Shown one piece after another: positions 22,104 to 33,200 of a stretch of DNA of 64,000 nucleotides. Made by a program: the position numbers and the translations under genes. The DNA lies in the NCBI RefSeq assembly GCF_040436345.1, contig NC_133221.1:20891165-20955164 (forward strand). Direction: 5' to 3'. The stretch is from Pagrus major (taxonomy: Eukaryota; Chordata; Actinopteri; Spariformes; Sparidae). The notes below the pieces were generated by a model. It was not told where the DNA came from, searched no databases, and saw nothing but the letters and a program-made list of their open reading frames with translations. Within the stretch, counting starts at the first letter, position 1, and each line of letters begins with the position of its first letter.

Positions 22104-22317
22104 CTCGAGATCTCGAATTAATTATATCGTTATCTCGGGAAAACAAAGTTTCATTATCTCGAGATCTCGAGAAAATTATCCTGTTATCTCGGGAAAACGG
22201 CAGTCGTTATTTCGAGATAATAACTCGAGATCTCGAGAAAACAAATGAAATTAACTTGTTTTCGTGTGAAAACGGAGGAAATAAAATGTATGAATGCATG
22301 GCCCTTTAGGGCTTCCG
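22104..22317 (-). repeat. Right terminal inverted repeat of the transposon
   Basis: Mirror of the left arm. It runs from CTCGAGATCTCGAATTAA to GGCCCTTTAGGGCTTC, differing from the left arm by a few substitutions and a small length difference near 22,250-22,270. Confidence 0.85.
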
Positions 22318-24889
22318 TAGGCAGGGCTATCAGAGCACGCTAACTTCAGTGGACATCTCTGCAACACAGTAGACGTCTTTGACATTCCATCATTACTGTT
22401 GTTCCTTTACACCTGGTTGATAATGTTAGTTCATTTTTTGAATTCTGGTCATATCTTACAAATTTACTCAAAAATTCGAACATTAAATGAACATTAACAT
22501 CAAGTAACAACAGTGTCGACGTTATGTCAGAGTCTAGTCAGCTAATAGGGCCACTAGCTGCCGGGCTAACTGAGCTAACTAGCTTACAGCAGCTAGTAGC
22601 TACCAAAAGTACATACAGCAAAGAGTACAGCGAGCAGCAGTTTGTCGGTAGCTCTAGTGATATGTTGCCCATTATATTTTTGGAGCTACCTTTGACAGGT
22701 GGCCATATCTCACACGTTGCATCTTTAATGTTCACTAATGCTGTCTGTTAAGACCAGGCCCAAGTGCTGGCCTGTGTCAGCACGCTGTCTCAATCAAACA
22801 TTAACAGAGGAAAGTAATCTCTGCCTCGGTTTAATTGTTCATCAACATGCAGCGCAGTGGGCATGAATTTAATTGGATTTTTGGCAGTTATGCAGAATCT
22901 TTTATTTGCTACAGGCGAATAATGTACGGGTTCCAGGGGAAAGATCATTTTTTTTATGATTCTTCAGTACTATGAAAATGCTTTGGAAACAGTAGCTGTG
23001 GCGTACATCTGTCTGCGACATTGACATATCACTGTAATTCCCCTCCATCCCCTTGTGTTACGACTGTAGCCAACACTGTAATAAAACTCTGATGCAAACG
23101 ACTGAGCAGAAGCAGGTGAAGCGAGCTGGTTCAGTCTGCCGTGTACTCTTATGTAAAGGCTTGTTCTCTCCTGGTGAAGCTTATATTTCCACTCTTCAGA
23201 AGCTTTTAGTGCCTTTGTGACAAATCAACACAAGTGGTTTGGATTTTTTGGACGTTTTTTCCCCTCTCGGAAAAGTTAAAAGCTGCAGTTCAAATGTATT
23301 TTTTACATAACTGAACACAAAAGGACATGCACATGTTGTAATGTAACTTTGTAGCTTTGAATAACTTTGTAATTTAAATGAGAAAAAACGGAAGCTGCCA
23401 GATTCTGTGTCTCTGAGGATTCATTGCAGACGTGTATGAAAAGGTGTTTAAGACACCTGATGTCCTTGTAGTAATTAAGAATTAAAAAAAAGTCAAAATA
23501 CAGTCAGTGGGAATAAGGGATCGGCCTTCAGGTGATTGGAGCAGTTGTGCCAGGCAGATGATTTTTAGTTCTGAGCTGTTACAGTGTACCTATTGCGACA
23601 AACCACAGCCCTGAGGTACAGGATCTCCCAGTGCTCACAAGCTCAGCAATAACTTCAAACTGCGATGCTGCATTTGTATGCTCGACACAGCTCAGGATCT
23701 TCGCCCAGGGCCATGTTGAATCCTCAGAGGAAGTTATGATGAGGAGCGAGGACACATGATCAGAGATGATCGAAAACAAAAACATCCATCCCAGAAGTCT
23801 GAGTGGAAACCTTTGATCTGCTTCTCGTTAATTTCATCATCATTACTGAAAGTTTGATTAACAATATTCATGCTGAACTGAAACCGGTAACTGAGATGAA
23901 ATGTATTTTTTCCCCTAGGTGGGCTGGAGGTGCGTCCTGTACCCAGTTTTTGGAAAAGGCAAAAAGTTGAGGTTGGATAATGATGCGTGTCATCTGGAGG
24001 TGACGATTAACTTTGCATGAACACGTGAACAGTGCATGAAGTGATGACAGCGAGCTGTCAGGATCACTGTGTTTCAGGTGAAGACACATGAGAGGGCTGA
24101 GTCACACCACCTCTGGCACTGCTTATTCTGGCTGACGTGACGGTGAGGCAAAATCATTAGGATGTCACTTTGTTTAATAACTCTTTACTGATCATTCGCA
24201 CGTTTCTTCTTTTGTGGTGGTGCAGTCAGAACACTTTAGCCAGATATCCCTTGAAAAACATGTTCTTTATCGCAACAAAAGTTATCTAGTTAAGTCAAAT
24301 TCTAATATTTGAACTAACTTGTGCCAACTTATGTAAGACTGCATTCAAAGGAAAAATGAACCCGTCTCTGGTATGATAAAGGTAACAACCCCCTCCAAGT
24401 AGCACTGGGTGGAAGCAATAATACAAACAGGATACTTGGTTAAAGTACTTTTGTACAAGTCTCTTCTTCCCTCTCTGCATGCTGTTCATGTGGGAGCGGA
24501 GCAGTAATGAGGACATTAATAAAGGATGCCAATTCATTTTTAATGATCTACTGGCCCCTTTAGTTTGAAACTGATTTTTGTGAGTTTTCCGCTCAGAATC
24601 CGTGTTTTTTTTCTTGTTTTTTTTTTTTTGCTTTGAGGATGGCTCGCAAATGTGCTATTTTCTGCCTGCATGAGCAAATTGCTGCATAAGACACTGCGTA
24701 CACCTTGTGTGTGTGTGTGAGTGAGAGACAGAAAAGTAGGATCAGTCTATTCTGTCTATATTTGGAAGATAATACCGAAGTAGGCAAGTAAAGGGAGAGG
24801 GAGGGGTGTAAGACACAAGGAAATAACTTTGTTATCCTGGAGGAAAATTTGAGTTGGGAGTCAGGCATTAAACACCCTGACAGAAAAAA
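22318..24889. other. Intergenic sequence between the transposon and the CATG-rich repeat
   Basis: No supported gene. It begins with a short segment similar to 20,886-20,930 ('gctaacttcagtggacatctctg'), with a T9 run at 24,621-24,629 and otherwise ordinary AT-rich DNA. Confidence 0.5.
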
Positions 24890-25235
24890 CACATGAATAT
24901 CCCATGTGCAAAAACACGTGGCCACGCGTGATTATGTGTCCATGTGTGATTTAAAATGTGAAAACATGTTCAAATCACATGAAATACGTGGATTACATGT
25001 GTTTAGCAAAGGTGAAACAGGTGCTTTGCACATGGGAAACGTGATATTGGAACAATTTCATGGTGTAGTATGTGAATCCCATGTAAATTGTAACATGAAA
25101 CCTATGGGATTACATGAAAAAATGTAAATGCCCATGTTAAACCCATACAAATGTCCATGTGAAACCTATGGGATTACAAGTGAAACCTATGTAAATATCC
25201 ATTTTAAACCTGAGCACCCCATGTAAGCCTGTTTC
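24890..25235 (+). repeat. Degenerate tandem repeat rich in CATG/ACATGTG
   Basis: About 350 bases in which phrases such as 'gaaacctatgggattaca', 'cccatgt', 'aaatgtccatgtgaaac' and 'cacgtgg' recur at intervals of about 20-35 bases. 'aacctatgggattaca' occurs twice almost unchanged (about 25,099 and 25,162), and 'aacctatg' a third time near 25,186. The units have drifted, so no single period fits throughout. Confidence 0.6.
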
Positions 25236-25576
25236 ATTTAGGTAAAACTCATGTTTACAACATGTGGAGGTGTACACAAAGTCAAAATCCAGTGATGAGT
25301 AAAAGATCACCTCCATTTTATGGGCTTAGCTCTTGTTTTTGAGGAACCGCAAGTCCTGTTTCCCCTCTCCCTGATTTCCCAGCACCTGTAACTGAATGAA
25401 CAGACCGCAGGCCACATCGAAAGCGTGCTCTTATTTGCTTTCACTCCCTGGAACTTACCAAATTTGTTTTAGAGTCTTCTGCCTCAGACAGATGTTATCA
25501 TAGATGCTGTAGATGATTCAGACTGGATTAAAAAGAGGGAGATAAAAGAGAAAGAGGAAACCAGCTAGAGACTACA

Positions 25577-25600
25577 AGCAGCAGCAGCAGCAGCAGCAGC
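25577..25600 (+). repeat. (AGC)8 trinucleotide repeat
   Basis: Eight uninterrupted AGC units at the start of the kazn 5' region. It is not within the predicted coding frame. Confidence 0.9.
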
Positions 25601-26102
25601 CACAGTGTAATGTCAGAGCTTGCTGTACACACATGCACACACACGCACACACTATCATCTCTATTCTCACTTCCAGCGGGGGAGAGAGTGTGTCTTCTCT
25701 CTGCAGCAGGCTTCTCCTCCTCTCTCTCTCTTGCTTTGTTCATGCTGTGTTTGCCTGTGCTCTCTGTCTGAAGCAGCGGCACACTGGAGCACTAATGAGC
25801 AAGCTGAGAGCAACCCCAACGCAGATCTCCCATCAGCTGAGGAGCAGCAACAACTCTGACGGCATCTGAGGCGACGAGACGCAGGACTGATCTGCAGTCA
25901 GCGGGGAGACAGCCGTAAGAAGCAAATGACAGCCCTGGGAGAGGCGTAGGAGAGGTCGTGAGGTGCAAATTATCAGTGAGTCAGTGAGAGAGTGAGAGCG
26001 AGAGGATTGCTCCAGTGCTTCAACAGTCGACCCTCTCCACACTCGGAGGCTGACCCTCTTTCTGAAGACGAAGAACCTTTCCCCTCCTGGAGGAGTTCAG
26101 CC
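25577..26102 (+). promoter_or_regulatory. kazn: GC-rich 5' region (promoter plus 5'UTR) of the kazn-like gene
   Basis: Composition shifts to GC-rich, purine-rich sequence from about 25,660 to the donor at 26,178, as expected for a first exon with its promoter. No TATA box is obvious. A short upstream ORF, ATG at 25,926 to TAG at 25,947-25,949 (7 codons), precedes the main start. An in-frame stop TGA at 25,977 shows that the frame of the main ORF is not open further upstream. The transcription start itself cannot be placed. Confidence 0.5.
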
Positions 26103-26178
26103 ATGGAGGAGACGCTCACCTGCAGCCGCAGCCCTTTCTCCCAGGTGTTTGGCCGTCAGGGTCAGCTCATGCAAGCCA
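26103..26178 (+). CDS. kazn: Kazrin-like protein, first coding exon
   Basis: ATG in a near-ideal context (GCCATGG), then 25 codons beginning M-E-E-T-L-T-C-S and ending ...Q-L-M-Q-A. The exon ends at GCCA|GTGAGT, a full-consensus donor, leaving phase 1. Joined to 47,715 it makes an open frame (A+CT gives Thr). Kazrin is a coiled-coil and SAM-domain cytolinker that associates with periplakin and p120-type catenins at desmosomes and in the cytoskeleton. The gene call rests mainly on the exon pair and on the PRDM2-KAZN neighbourhood known in human. This N-terminus itself I cannot match from memory, so it is probably a long-isoform start. Confidence 0.55.
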
Positions 26179-29099
26179 GTGAGTGTTAACACCTGAAATC
26201 TGCAACTGAAAATCTAAAAGTTTTATTTACCTTGCTTGATCCTGAGTAAGTTTAACTTGATTGCATGCAGTGTTTAATGGATGCACCCCACTGCACTTTT
26301 GTATTTAATGCTAAAATACAAAGACTCTTTTAAAATAGACTGTTCTGATTATGACACAGATTTAAATCTTGAAATATTGGTATGCAAAATTAAGGCGTTC
26401 AGGGAGGCAACAGTTGAAGATGTGCGTCCCAGTTTCCCCAAAAATGGGTAGGCAACAACATTTTTCAACATCATTTTCCTTTTAAAGCAGATTCTGCCGC
26501 AATTAATCATTCAGTTATCTCAATATTTTAATCATGTAATCCTTTTATTCTTTATAAGGGCTGTTATTATATTTTGTCTCTCCATCTCTGTTGGGAAATC
26601 ATTGTGATTTGACGCTTTTTCATGCAGCATGGCTCGCTCAAACGCTCAGGTTTTATGTGTTCGATATTGAATCAACTCTGTTGTAATGCGGTTTGACACA
26701 GCGACGTGTTAATGTTGATAGACTTTGAGGCTCCTCTCACACACAAGAGAGATATCAGGTGTGAATGCGTGTGGGATGTGTCTTGTGTGCATGTGTGCAC
26801 ATGTGTGTGTGCGTGTGTGTGCAGGTGGATGCAGAAGAGTGGAGCTCACCTTTCATGTATGAGTAAAAACCTTTGATCTCTGTCTGTCCGATCATGCCAC
26901 AGGTCTAAAAAGGAAAAAATATAAGAAATTATCAACAGTCTAAAGTTAAAGTTCAAATCAGGAATTCAAGGGAAATGCAATAAATACCCTTGTGAAGTCT
27001 ATATTGCTTATTTTTTTGTCCGACTGGTTGACAAAATAACAGAACGCAGCGTTAATCATTAATTAGAAATGGTTTATTCTCCAATTAACAAGTTAAACAA
27101 GACCTTCTGCTTTAAGTGCTGCACCACTTAAATTGATTTTTGTAGATTTCATCTTTGCAAATACGTCTGAGTCTGCTGAGTGAATTAGCAATGAAAAATA
27201 GATGATGTTTGCTTATAATTATGCTTATGTACTTATTTCATATCAATATTTGAAGGGATATTCTGCAGTATGGGTGCCAGACACCCACAGCCTCATTCAG
27301 ACTCTGCGTATGTGGGTGCCTATATGAATTATTTGTATATGTGACTTTCTTGAGCTTTTGAGGCCCTATGGCTTTTTTTTCCTTCTTTTTTTTTTTACAG
27401 GTTCAAACCTCACAGCACGACAAAATCCATCTCTGGTGTTCTGTAACAAGGTGTCATATAATTTCTAAAACAGGAGAAGGATCCCTTTGGCCATGGCTGA
27501 TCTGATGCGAAGCAAAGCGAGTTGTGATTTTTCACGGGTTTTGCGGCAGATTCAGATGATTGTATGTACGTGCTCGAGGCTGCTGGGCATCTCGATCCAG
27601 AAATAGATTTTTTTTTCTCCTTAGTTCAATTGCTATGTGAGTTGAGGTGTTTCTTGTCTGATTGTGTTTTGTTATTCATCAATAAACAATGCTTTGTTTT
27701 TAGGCTGCTGTTTTGCAATAGGGAAGAAAACGTTAAAACTTTCTCGAAGGGCCTCTTTCATAAGCGACTTGCTTGGCTTGTAGGTTAATGGTTGCTGTTA
27801 CAATCAGAGTGGCTCAGATTGGATATGTGTCCTGATTTGAACAGTTGAAATGATTACTCACTTCACATCCACGCAGGGTGGAGAACGCAGCAGGCAGCGT
27901 GACATGGCAGAAAATCAACAGAGACGACGTGGTTGTCTAAATGTTTGGAGGCACGTCAAGCTTTGTGCAATTAGTTTTTGGCCTTTCTGGAAATATGCTC
28001 TCACTGAATATTCAGTCTTTTGTTGCGCATTTATTTTACATATGCCCTAGGGGTGTTATTGTGTTCCTCCTCTGTTTGCTTTCCCCCCATTCAAACCAAA
28101 CTTGAAGACAACTTGAAGTCAAACTGTGGAGCTCATTCACACCAACTCCCCCTCTGATGCCTTTGACATATCAGTCACAGTGTAGGTGAGAGCGCTGGGT
28201 GAATTAGACCTAAATGCCACTCTCTGCGGTTATGCAAAACGACATTATCATTGCATGTGTTGTGGTGAATTACAGTCAGTCTTGTGCTCCCCAAGTTATC
28301 TATGCTCTTTGAAGCTTCTGCTGCATGTCTATGATTTCGGATGTGCGGGAGACGGTAGGGGAGAAGAGAGGGAAGGAGATGGGAGGGGAGGGGAGGGGAT
28401 CGGGGCAAAAAAAAGTGAGCAAGCTGCAAATTGTGTGAATAAGACATGGGTGTTTTTTTTTCTATTTTTAGCAACAACCTTACATAGTGTTACACAGCTG
28501 CTGGAAGACTAATCCACAGTAGCGCTGGCTGGCAATATCTGAACAGTAATTATAGGGGGGATTTTTTGTTATCTTTGGCTGTCACCCATCATTGGATCAG
28601 AAGTCCCTCAGCTATATGCAAAAGGCCTGCCTTGAATTGCAGAGAGAAAATCCATTACATGAGTGTTGCACATGCCCAAAGACTTGAATATTAACAACCT
28701 TCTGGTGGTACCCCGGCAGGAAAAAAAAAAAAAAAACACTTGACAGAATTTTTTTTTTTCTCATGAATCACATTCACGTGGCAGTGCCAGGTGCACAATC
28801 CTGCTACAATTCTCTTACTCCCCGCTGGAGGTGTGATATGTTCTGTGTTCAGTGTTGTGATGTGTTGTCAAAACTCCCCGAGCAGCCGATGCTCCCGTTT
28901 GTCGAGGGAGCATAACAACTTAGTTCCCTCGCTTTGGAATAGTCAAAGTATTGAGGGAAAAGTTTATTTCTTATGTGTGCGACTTCTCAAAGTTATTCCC
29001 ACCGATCACCCATACCCTATAACTACGTCATCAACTACATTTTTAGTTCCTGTAATGGAAATAAAACGATCTTATTCCTCTGGAGGATCGAAGACAATT

Positions 29100-29160
29100 C
29101 ATAACATAGCAATGTCTGTAAGTCGCTTTGGACATGACAAATGTCCTAAAATGTAAATGT
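29100..29160 (+). repeat. SINE-like 3' tail
   Basis: 'tctgtaagtcgctttgga' followed by an 'aaatgtaaatgt' tail is the usual 3' end of a widespread fish SINE-type repeat. The 5' part is not recognisable. Confidence 0.35.
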
Positions 29161-29935
29161 AATATAAAAATGTCTGTTTAAAAAGCAAATAAGCAACATT
29201 ATTTGAAGCATACCCGTAGGCTGTTGATGGGATTGGGGATTAATAATATCACTTCAGCAGGACCTGAGATTTCTGGCTGTTTCACAATTTTAACAAAGGC
29301 TTCCTGGTTTCTCATGTCTGCTTTTGTTTCTCGGCCCAAATTCCCGCTATAAAACCGCTGTCGGTCTGAAAAAAAAAATCAGCGTGTAAAATGATTAATG
29401 TCCACCAGTAATTTTGACTGTCTTTGCTTTTCTCTGCTGTGCATTTCTCTATGTGATGAGTAGGATGCATATGTAAATTGCACCATTTTTGCGTTGTGTT
29501 AAAAATACATAAGACAATTCATTCAGTTCATCTAATCTCAAGTAAGTGATGAAAATCTGACAAGTAAGATTAAGTCTCTCCTCTTCTCAGGCAGGAGGCA
29601 GGTAACAGACACGAGGAGAGATGAGTCGAGGCATTAAGCAAAATGAGACGTCCGTTCTTTGGAGCATCATTCTAAAGCGACGCCAATTAAATATGACTGC
29701 ATCATCTGTCCAGTGTTTTCTCACAGACTAATGCTGTATTTTATGATCTCTGTCAGATGAGCAGAACAGTGTTCATGACAACTTATATATTCACTCATAT
29801 ATTTTGCTTTCAATTCGATTGCACATTTTATCATCTTAAATAACTAATACAACTTTTTGATACACAGGAACATTTGCAGTCCTGCTCCCACAGTCGCTTG
29901 TATATTCCAGCTGTGTCTCATGATTCTTATAATAA

Positions 29936-30247
29936 GGGTTGCTGTGGCTCAGGAGGCAGAGTGGTTGTCGACCAATTGGCGGGTTGGTGGTTCGATCCCT
30001 GGCCCCTGCAGTCTACATGACGGAGTGTCCTTGTCCTTGTCCTTGGACAAGATACTGAGACCCATATGGCTCCCAGTGGCACCTCTCTCGGTCTGTGAGT
30101 GTGTATGAATGGTTATTGGTCTTGTAGAGCAGCTGATGCACCAGTGTATGAATGTATGTCAATCAGTGAATGCTAAGTTGTGTTGAAAAGCACTTAGCGT
30201 GGTCGGCAAGACTAGAATAGTACTACATAAGTACAGTCCATTCACCA
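29936..30247 (+). mobile_element. tRNA-derived SINE
   Basis: A-box-like 'gtggctcaggaggcagagtgg' near 29,944 and B-box 'ggttcgatccc' at 29,989-29,999 are spaced as in a tRNA-derived Pol III promoter. The tail 'agactagaatagtactacat' and 'agtacagtccattcacca' is typical of teleost SINEs mobilised by LINEs. The (CCTTGT)n-like step at 30,028-30,046 is internal. The open frame across it is not a gene. Confidence 0.85.
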
Positions 30248-33200
30248 TTTAATGGGTGCTGAAAAATCTTTCACAAAAGGATATGCCTGTGCTCATGACT
30301 CCTCCAGCAAGCGTCCTCTCTCCTCTCTTGCGAGATGCATTTCAGAAATTGAGACATCCTTTAATATGGCGTGCTGAGAAGGATTTCAGGGTCACAGGCA
30401 GGAGGACAGCGGAGAGAGCCCTGAGAAGAGCCCTATGTAATCTGCCGCTTGGGGTCTCTCAATCAATGGGATCATGGGAGTTGTCGTCATTGTTAAAAAA
30501 CAATTGTTGATGAAAAGTCTATCTACATGACTCAGAAATGTTCACAGACAAGGTGATGTTTTACACTTTTATTCATGTTATAATGAGTCACGTTTGCTGA
30601 CTATTGTTATCTTGAATAAAATCACAAATTTCTCTTAACATTGTTGTCTAGACATTTTAATAAAGAAATGTAACGTATTACATCTTTACGATATTATTAT
30701 ATTAATTTTAATGCCCTGAAATTGTGATAATGTTATTGTCACTGATAGTCGTTGTTGGTTACTTTAAAAATTGCAGTATTTCCAATAAAAATTGCAACGA
30801 GATAATTACTTTTAGAGATACTCAAGGTGAGTATACAGTATATATTGTCAGTTTAGCAGTCAAAGTTGGAGACTGTTTCCTTTCTTAGCTATCACTTTAC
30901 CCTTGAATATCCCCTTAGTGCCTCAATAAACCGCTGGTAAATCCCTGCTCAGGAGAGGCGAACGTGATTTGAAGTTTTAATACGTGACCACTGCAGGTGT
31001 AGAACATATTTTGGTCTTCTTTGAAGTGATTAATTCCTCTCCTTCTTCCACTTGTGTTATGGCTCCAGCAAACTCGCAGATTGCTCACACTTCCTTACCC
31101 AGTGGGCTTTCCTGCAGTAAGAGATTAGCTTCATGCTCCTGGTGTTGCTAATCATGTAGAAGGAGTCACGTTGCAAGAGGTTTGCCGGTACAGTCAGTGT
31201 GTGCACTCAGCAAGGTAACACTTTTTTGTGAGTCACGGATTTGTGCTGTTTTTGAGATTGTTATTTATGTATTTTTTATTCATTTTGTTTGGTATTTAGA
31301 GAAACTGTCGATTGGTGTAATGAAACATTGCACTAACTGTGACTCCGCAGGCTCTGTGCACTGAAACAATCATTCTCGCTCCATCTGCTGTCATTTTGAT
31401 GTGCATTTTGATAAATTCATGTAGCTAAACTGAATAATTGAAGCCACAGGAGATACATTGCCACTGAACCAGATTTTAAATGATCTCACACAGCCTCAGT
31501 AAGAGAGGGCGAAATGTTTCATCACACTGGAAAATAATTATTAGTATTAAAACAGATATTGTTAATGAAGGTTCTGAGTCATCCAGGTCATGGTAATTCT
31601 AAGTGCTATATCATAGGCAACTGGACTTATTTCAGTTTCTTGAGAACAAATATTCTTATCTTCATTGACATTTAATCTCTCTGAAAACTGTGTTAACATC
31701 ATACCGCACAGTCTTCATGCAGAATACATAATGGTGCTCACAAACAAAATACAAGTTGGTAAGCGTATAACTCAGTTAACTCTCATTATTACTGTGACTG
31801 TGATGTAGTTTCAGTCGGTATTTGTCACCTCAGTGGATCTCTGCTTAGGAAAAGTCTGGATTAACAGTACATTTATCAGCCTGAACATCGCTCAATAACA
31901 AAAAAACACAGGCCTGTCTCACAGATAAAGAAAGAGATTACAGTTATGTAACATGCCCTGACGTACTTTATGTCTAGACCTGTTATTGACAAGTCAGTCA
32001 CAGATGAATGCTGGTCATCCGTCTGCACCAGTGGCTGTACTCCTGCTCACATGAGTTTTGAACCATGGTATTGCCATGTGCAAAGCTAAATCCCAGCAGG
32101 GCATCAGGATCACATGTATAAATATAGACTGTGTACCTCCAGCCACAGATGCAGAAGGCTGTATGTACGATGATTGGTGCTTGAAACTCCTCAAATGTTT
32201 CCTCCGTTGCAGCAAAAAACTTTGTGTCAAGTTGTTCTGGGAATGTTTTTTTTTTTTAAGCAGAAGTTTATTATTCAAAACTCACAGAGGAAAAACTGCT
32301 GTCAAGGCAGTCAATTGAGTTTAAGCGGCAGACCATGGGACACCTGGCACACTCTGAAAAATTTACAATGCCAACCCCCTCCTGCCCATTCCTGTGCTTA
32401 GAATTGGACATCTCCAACTTCCATTAACCTTCAGATGAATGAGTACGCTGCCAGAGGAGCCTGATTGAAAGCAGAGTTTGGGTCAGCAGGCTCTCTCTCT
32501 GCATCTCCTCCATCTCATTCTACTCGTTCTCTCCTCAATCCTCCACTGAACCACCTTTTGAAATATAAGCTTTGTATGTTAGCACATCCTGTCGTACATA
32601 GGGGTCATTTTGAATACAGAGTTTGTGTGCTTAAAATTTTTGTGCCGTGTTTTTTTAATGTCATTCTCCTCAGGAACATTTACAAGAGATGCAGGACCTG
32701 AAGTCAGGTGAAAAAAAAACCCAGTTCAGCCTGCAGAACTAATCAACAATGCAATGAAAGCCATAAAAAGATAACATGTTTGATACCAATAAGATAAGGT
32801 GTGGGAAAGAAATGGAGATTCTGTGCTATAGTAAAAGGATATCATACTTCCAAGGACATTTGATTGTATCTGTGCTTCAGAGCTTCACAAACATGTCAAA
32901 TTGAATGCAAAAATATTAGCTTTCTCTGCTTGCTGCTCAACTCAATATCATCAACTTTGATGTGTGCATACATTATTTAACAGCAAATCAATAAGCATGA
33001 ATTCACCATATTCCCTTCGTATGAGACTATTTGAATTTAGGAGGTTCCAGCCCTTGATGAATATTTGTTTTACAGGAACATTTTGGCATCAATATTGCTA
33101 ATTTTTAGGTAAATCTTCAACAGTACTAGTATTAATCAATTAATATATTATTCACGAATAGGCCTATATCAAAAGAAGGTCACAAGTCAAATTCAAGCTT

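Larger units (their letters stand above)
21561..22317 (+). mobile_element. Non-autonomous DNA transposon with about 213-bp inverted repeats (IS3EU-like)
   Basis: The left arm (21,563-21,775) and right arm (22,104-22,315) are nearly perfect reverse complements. Both tips read GAAGCCCTAAAGGGCC, followed by 'atgcattcata', and the arms hold repeated CTCGAGATCTCGAG palindromes alternating with 'ttttcccgagataac' type units. Between the arms lies a 330-base core with an N-terminal fragment of an integrase-like transposase. From memory, that N-terminus belongs to fish proteins with an rve-type DDE integrase core, which fits the IS3EU class. The catalytic part is absent, so this copy is an internally deleted passenger. 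No clear target duplication; GGCAG occurs near both outer edges (21,553-21,557 and 22,320-22,324) but is not flush with the tips. Confidence 0.8.

Noticed and set aside
21953..22309. Whole 118-codon + frame as one gene
   Set aside because: Only its first part resembles transposase. The rest (repeated SRDLE and SREN words) is translation of the right inverted repeat.
25620..25869. Cys/Leu/Ser-rich frames upstream of kazn
   Set aside because: They come from CA- and CT-rich 5' region DNA. The supported start is 26,103, with an in-frame stop at 25,977.
28721..28761. A-run and T-run pair resembling a hairpin or terminator
   Set aside because: Simple homopolymers in an intron; a bacterial-type terminator has no meaning here.
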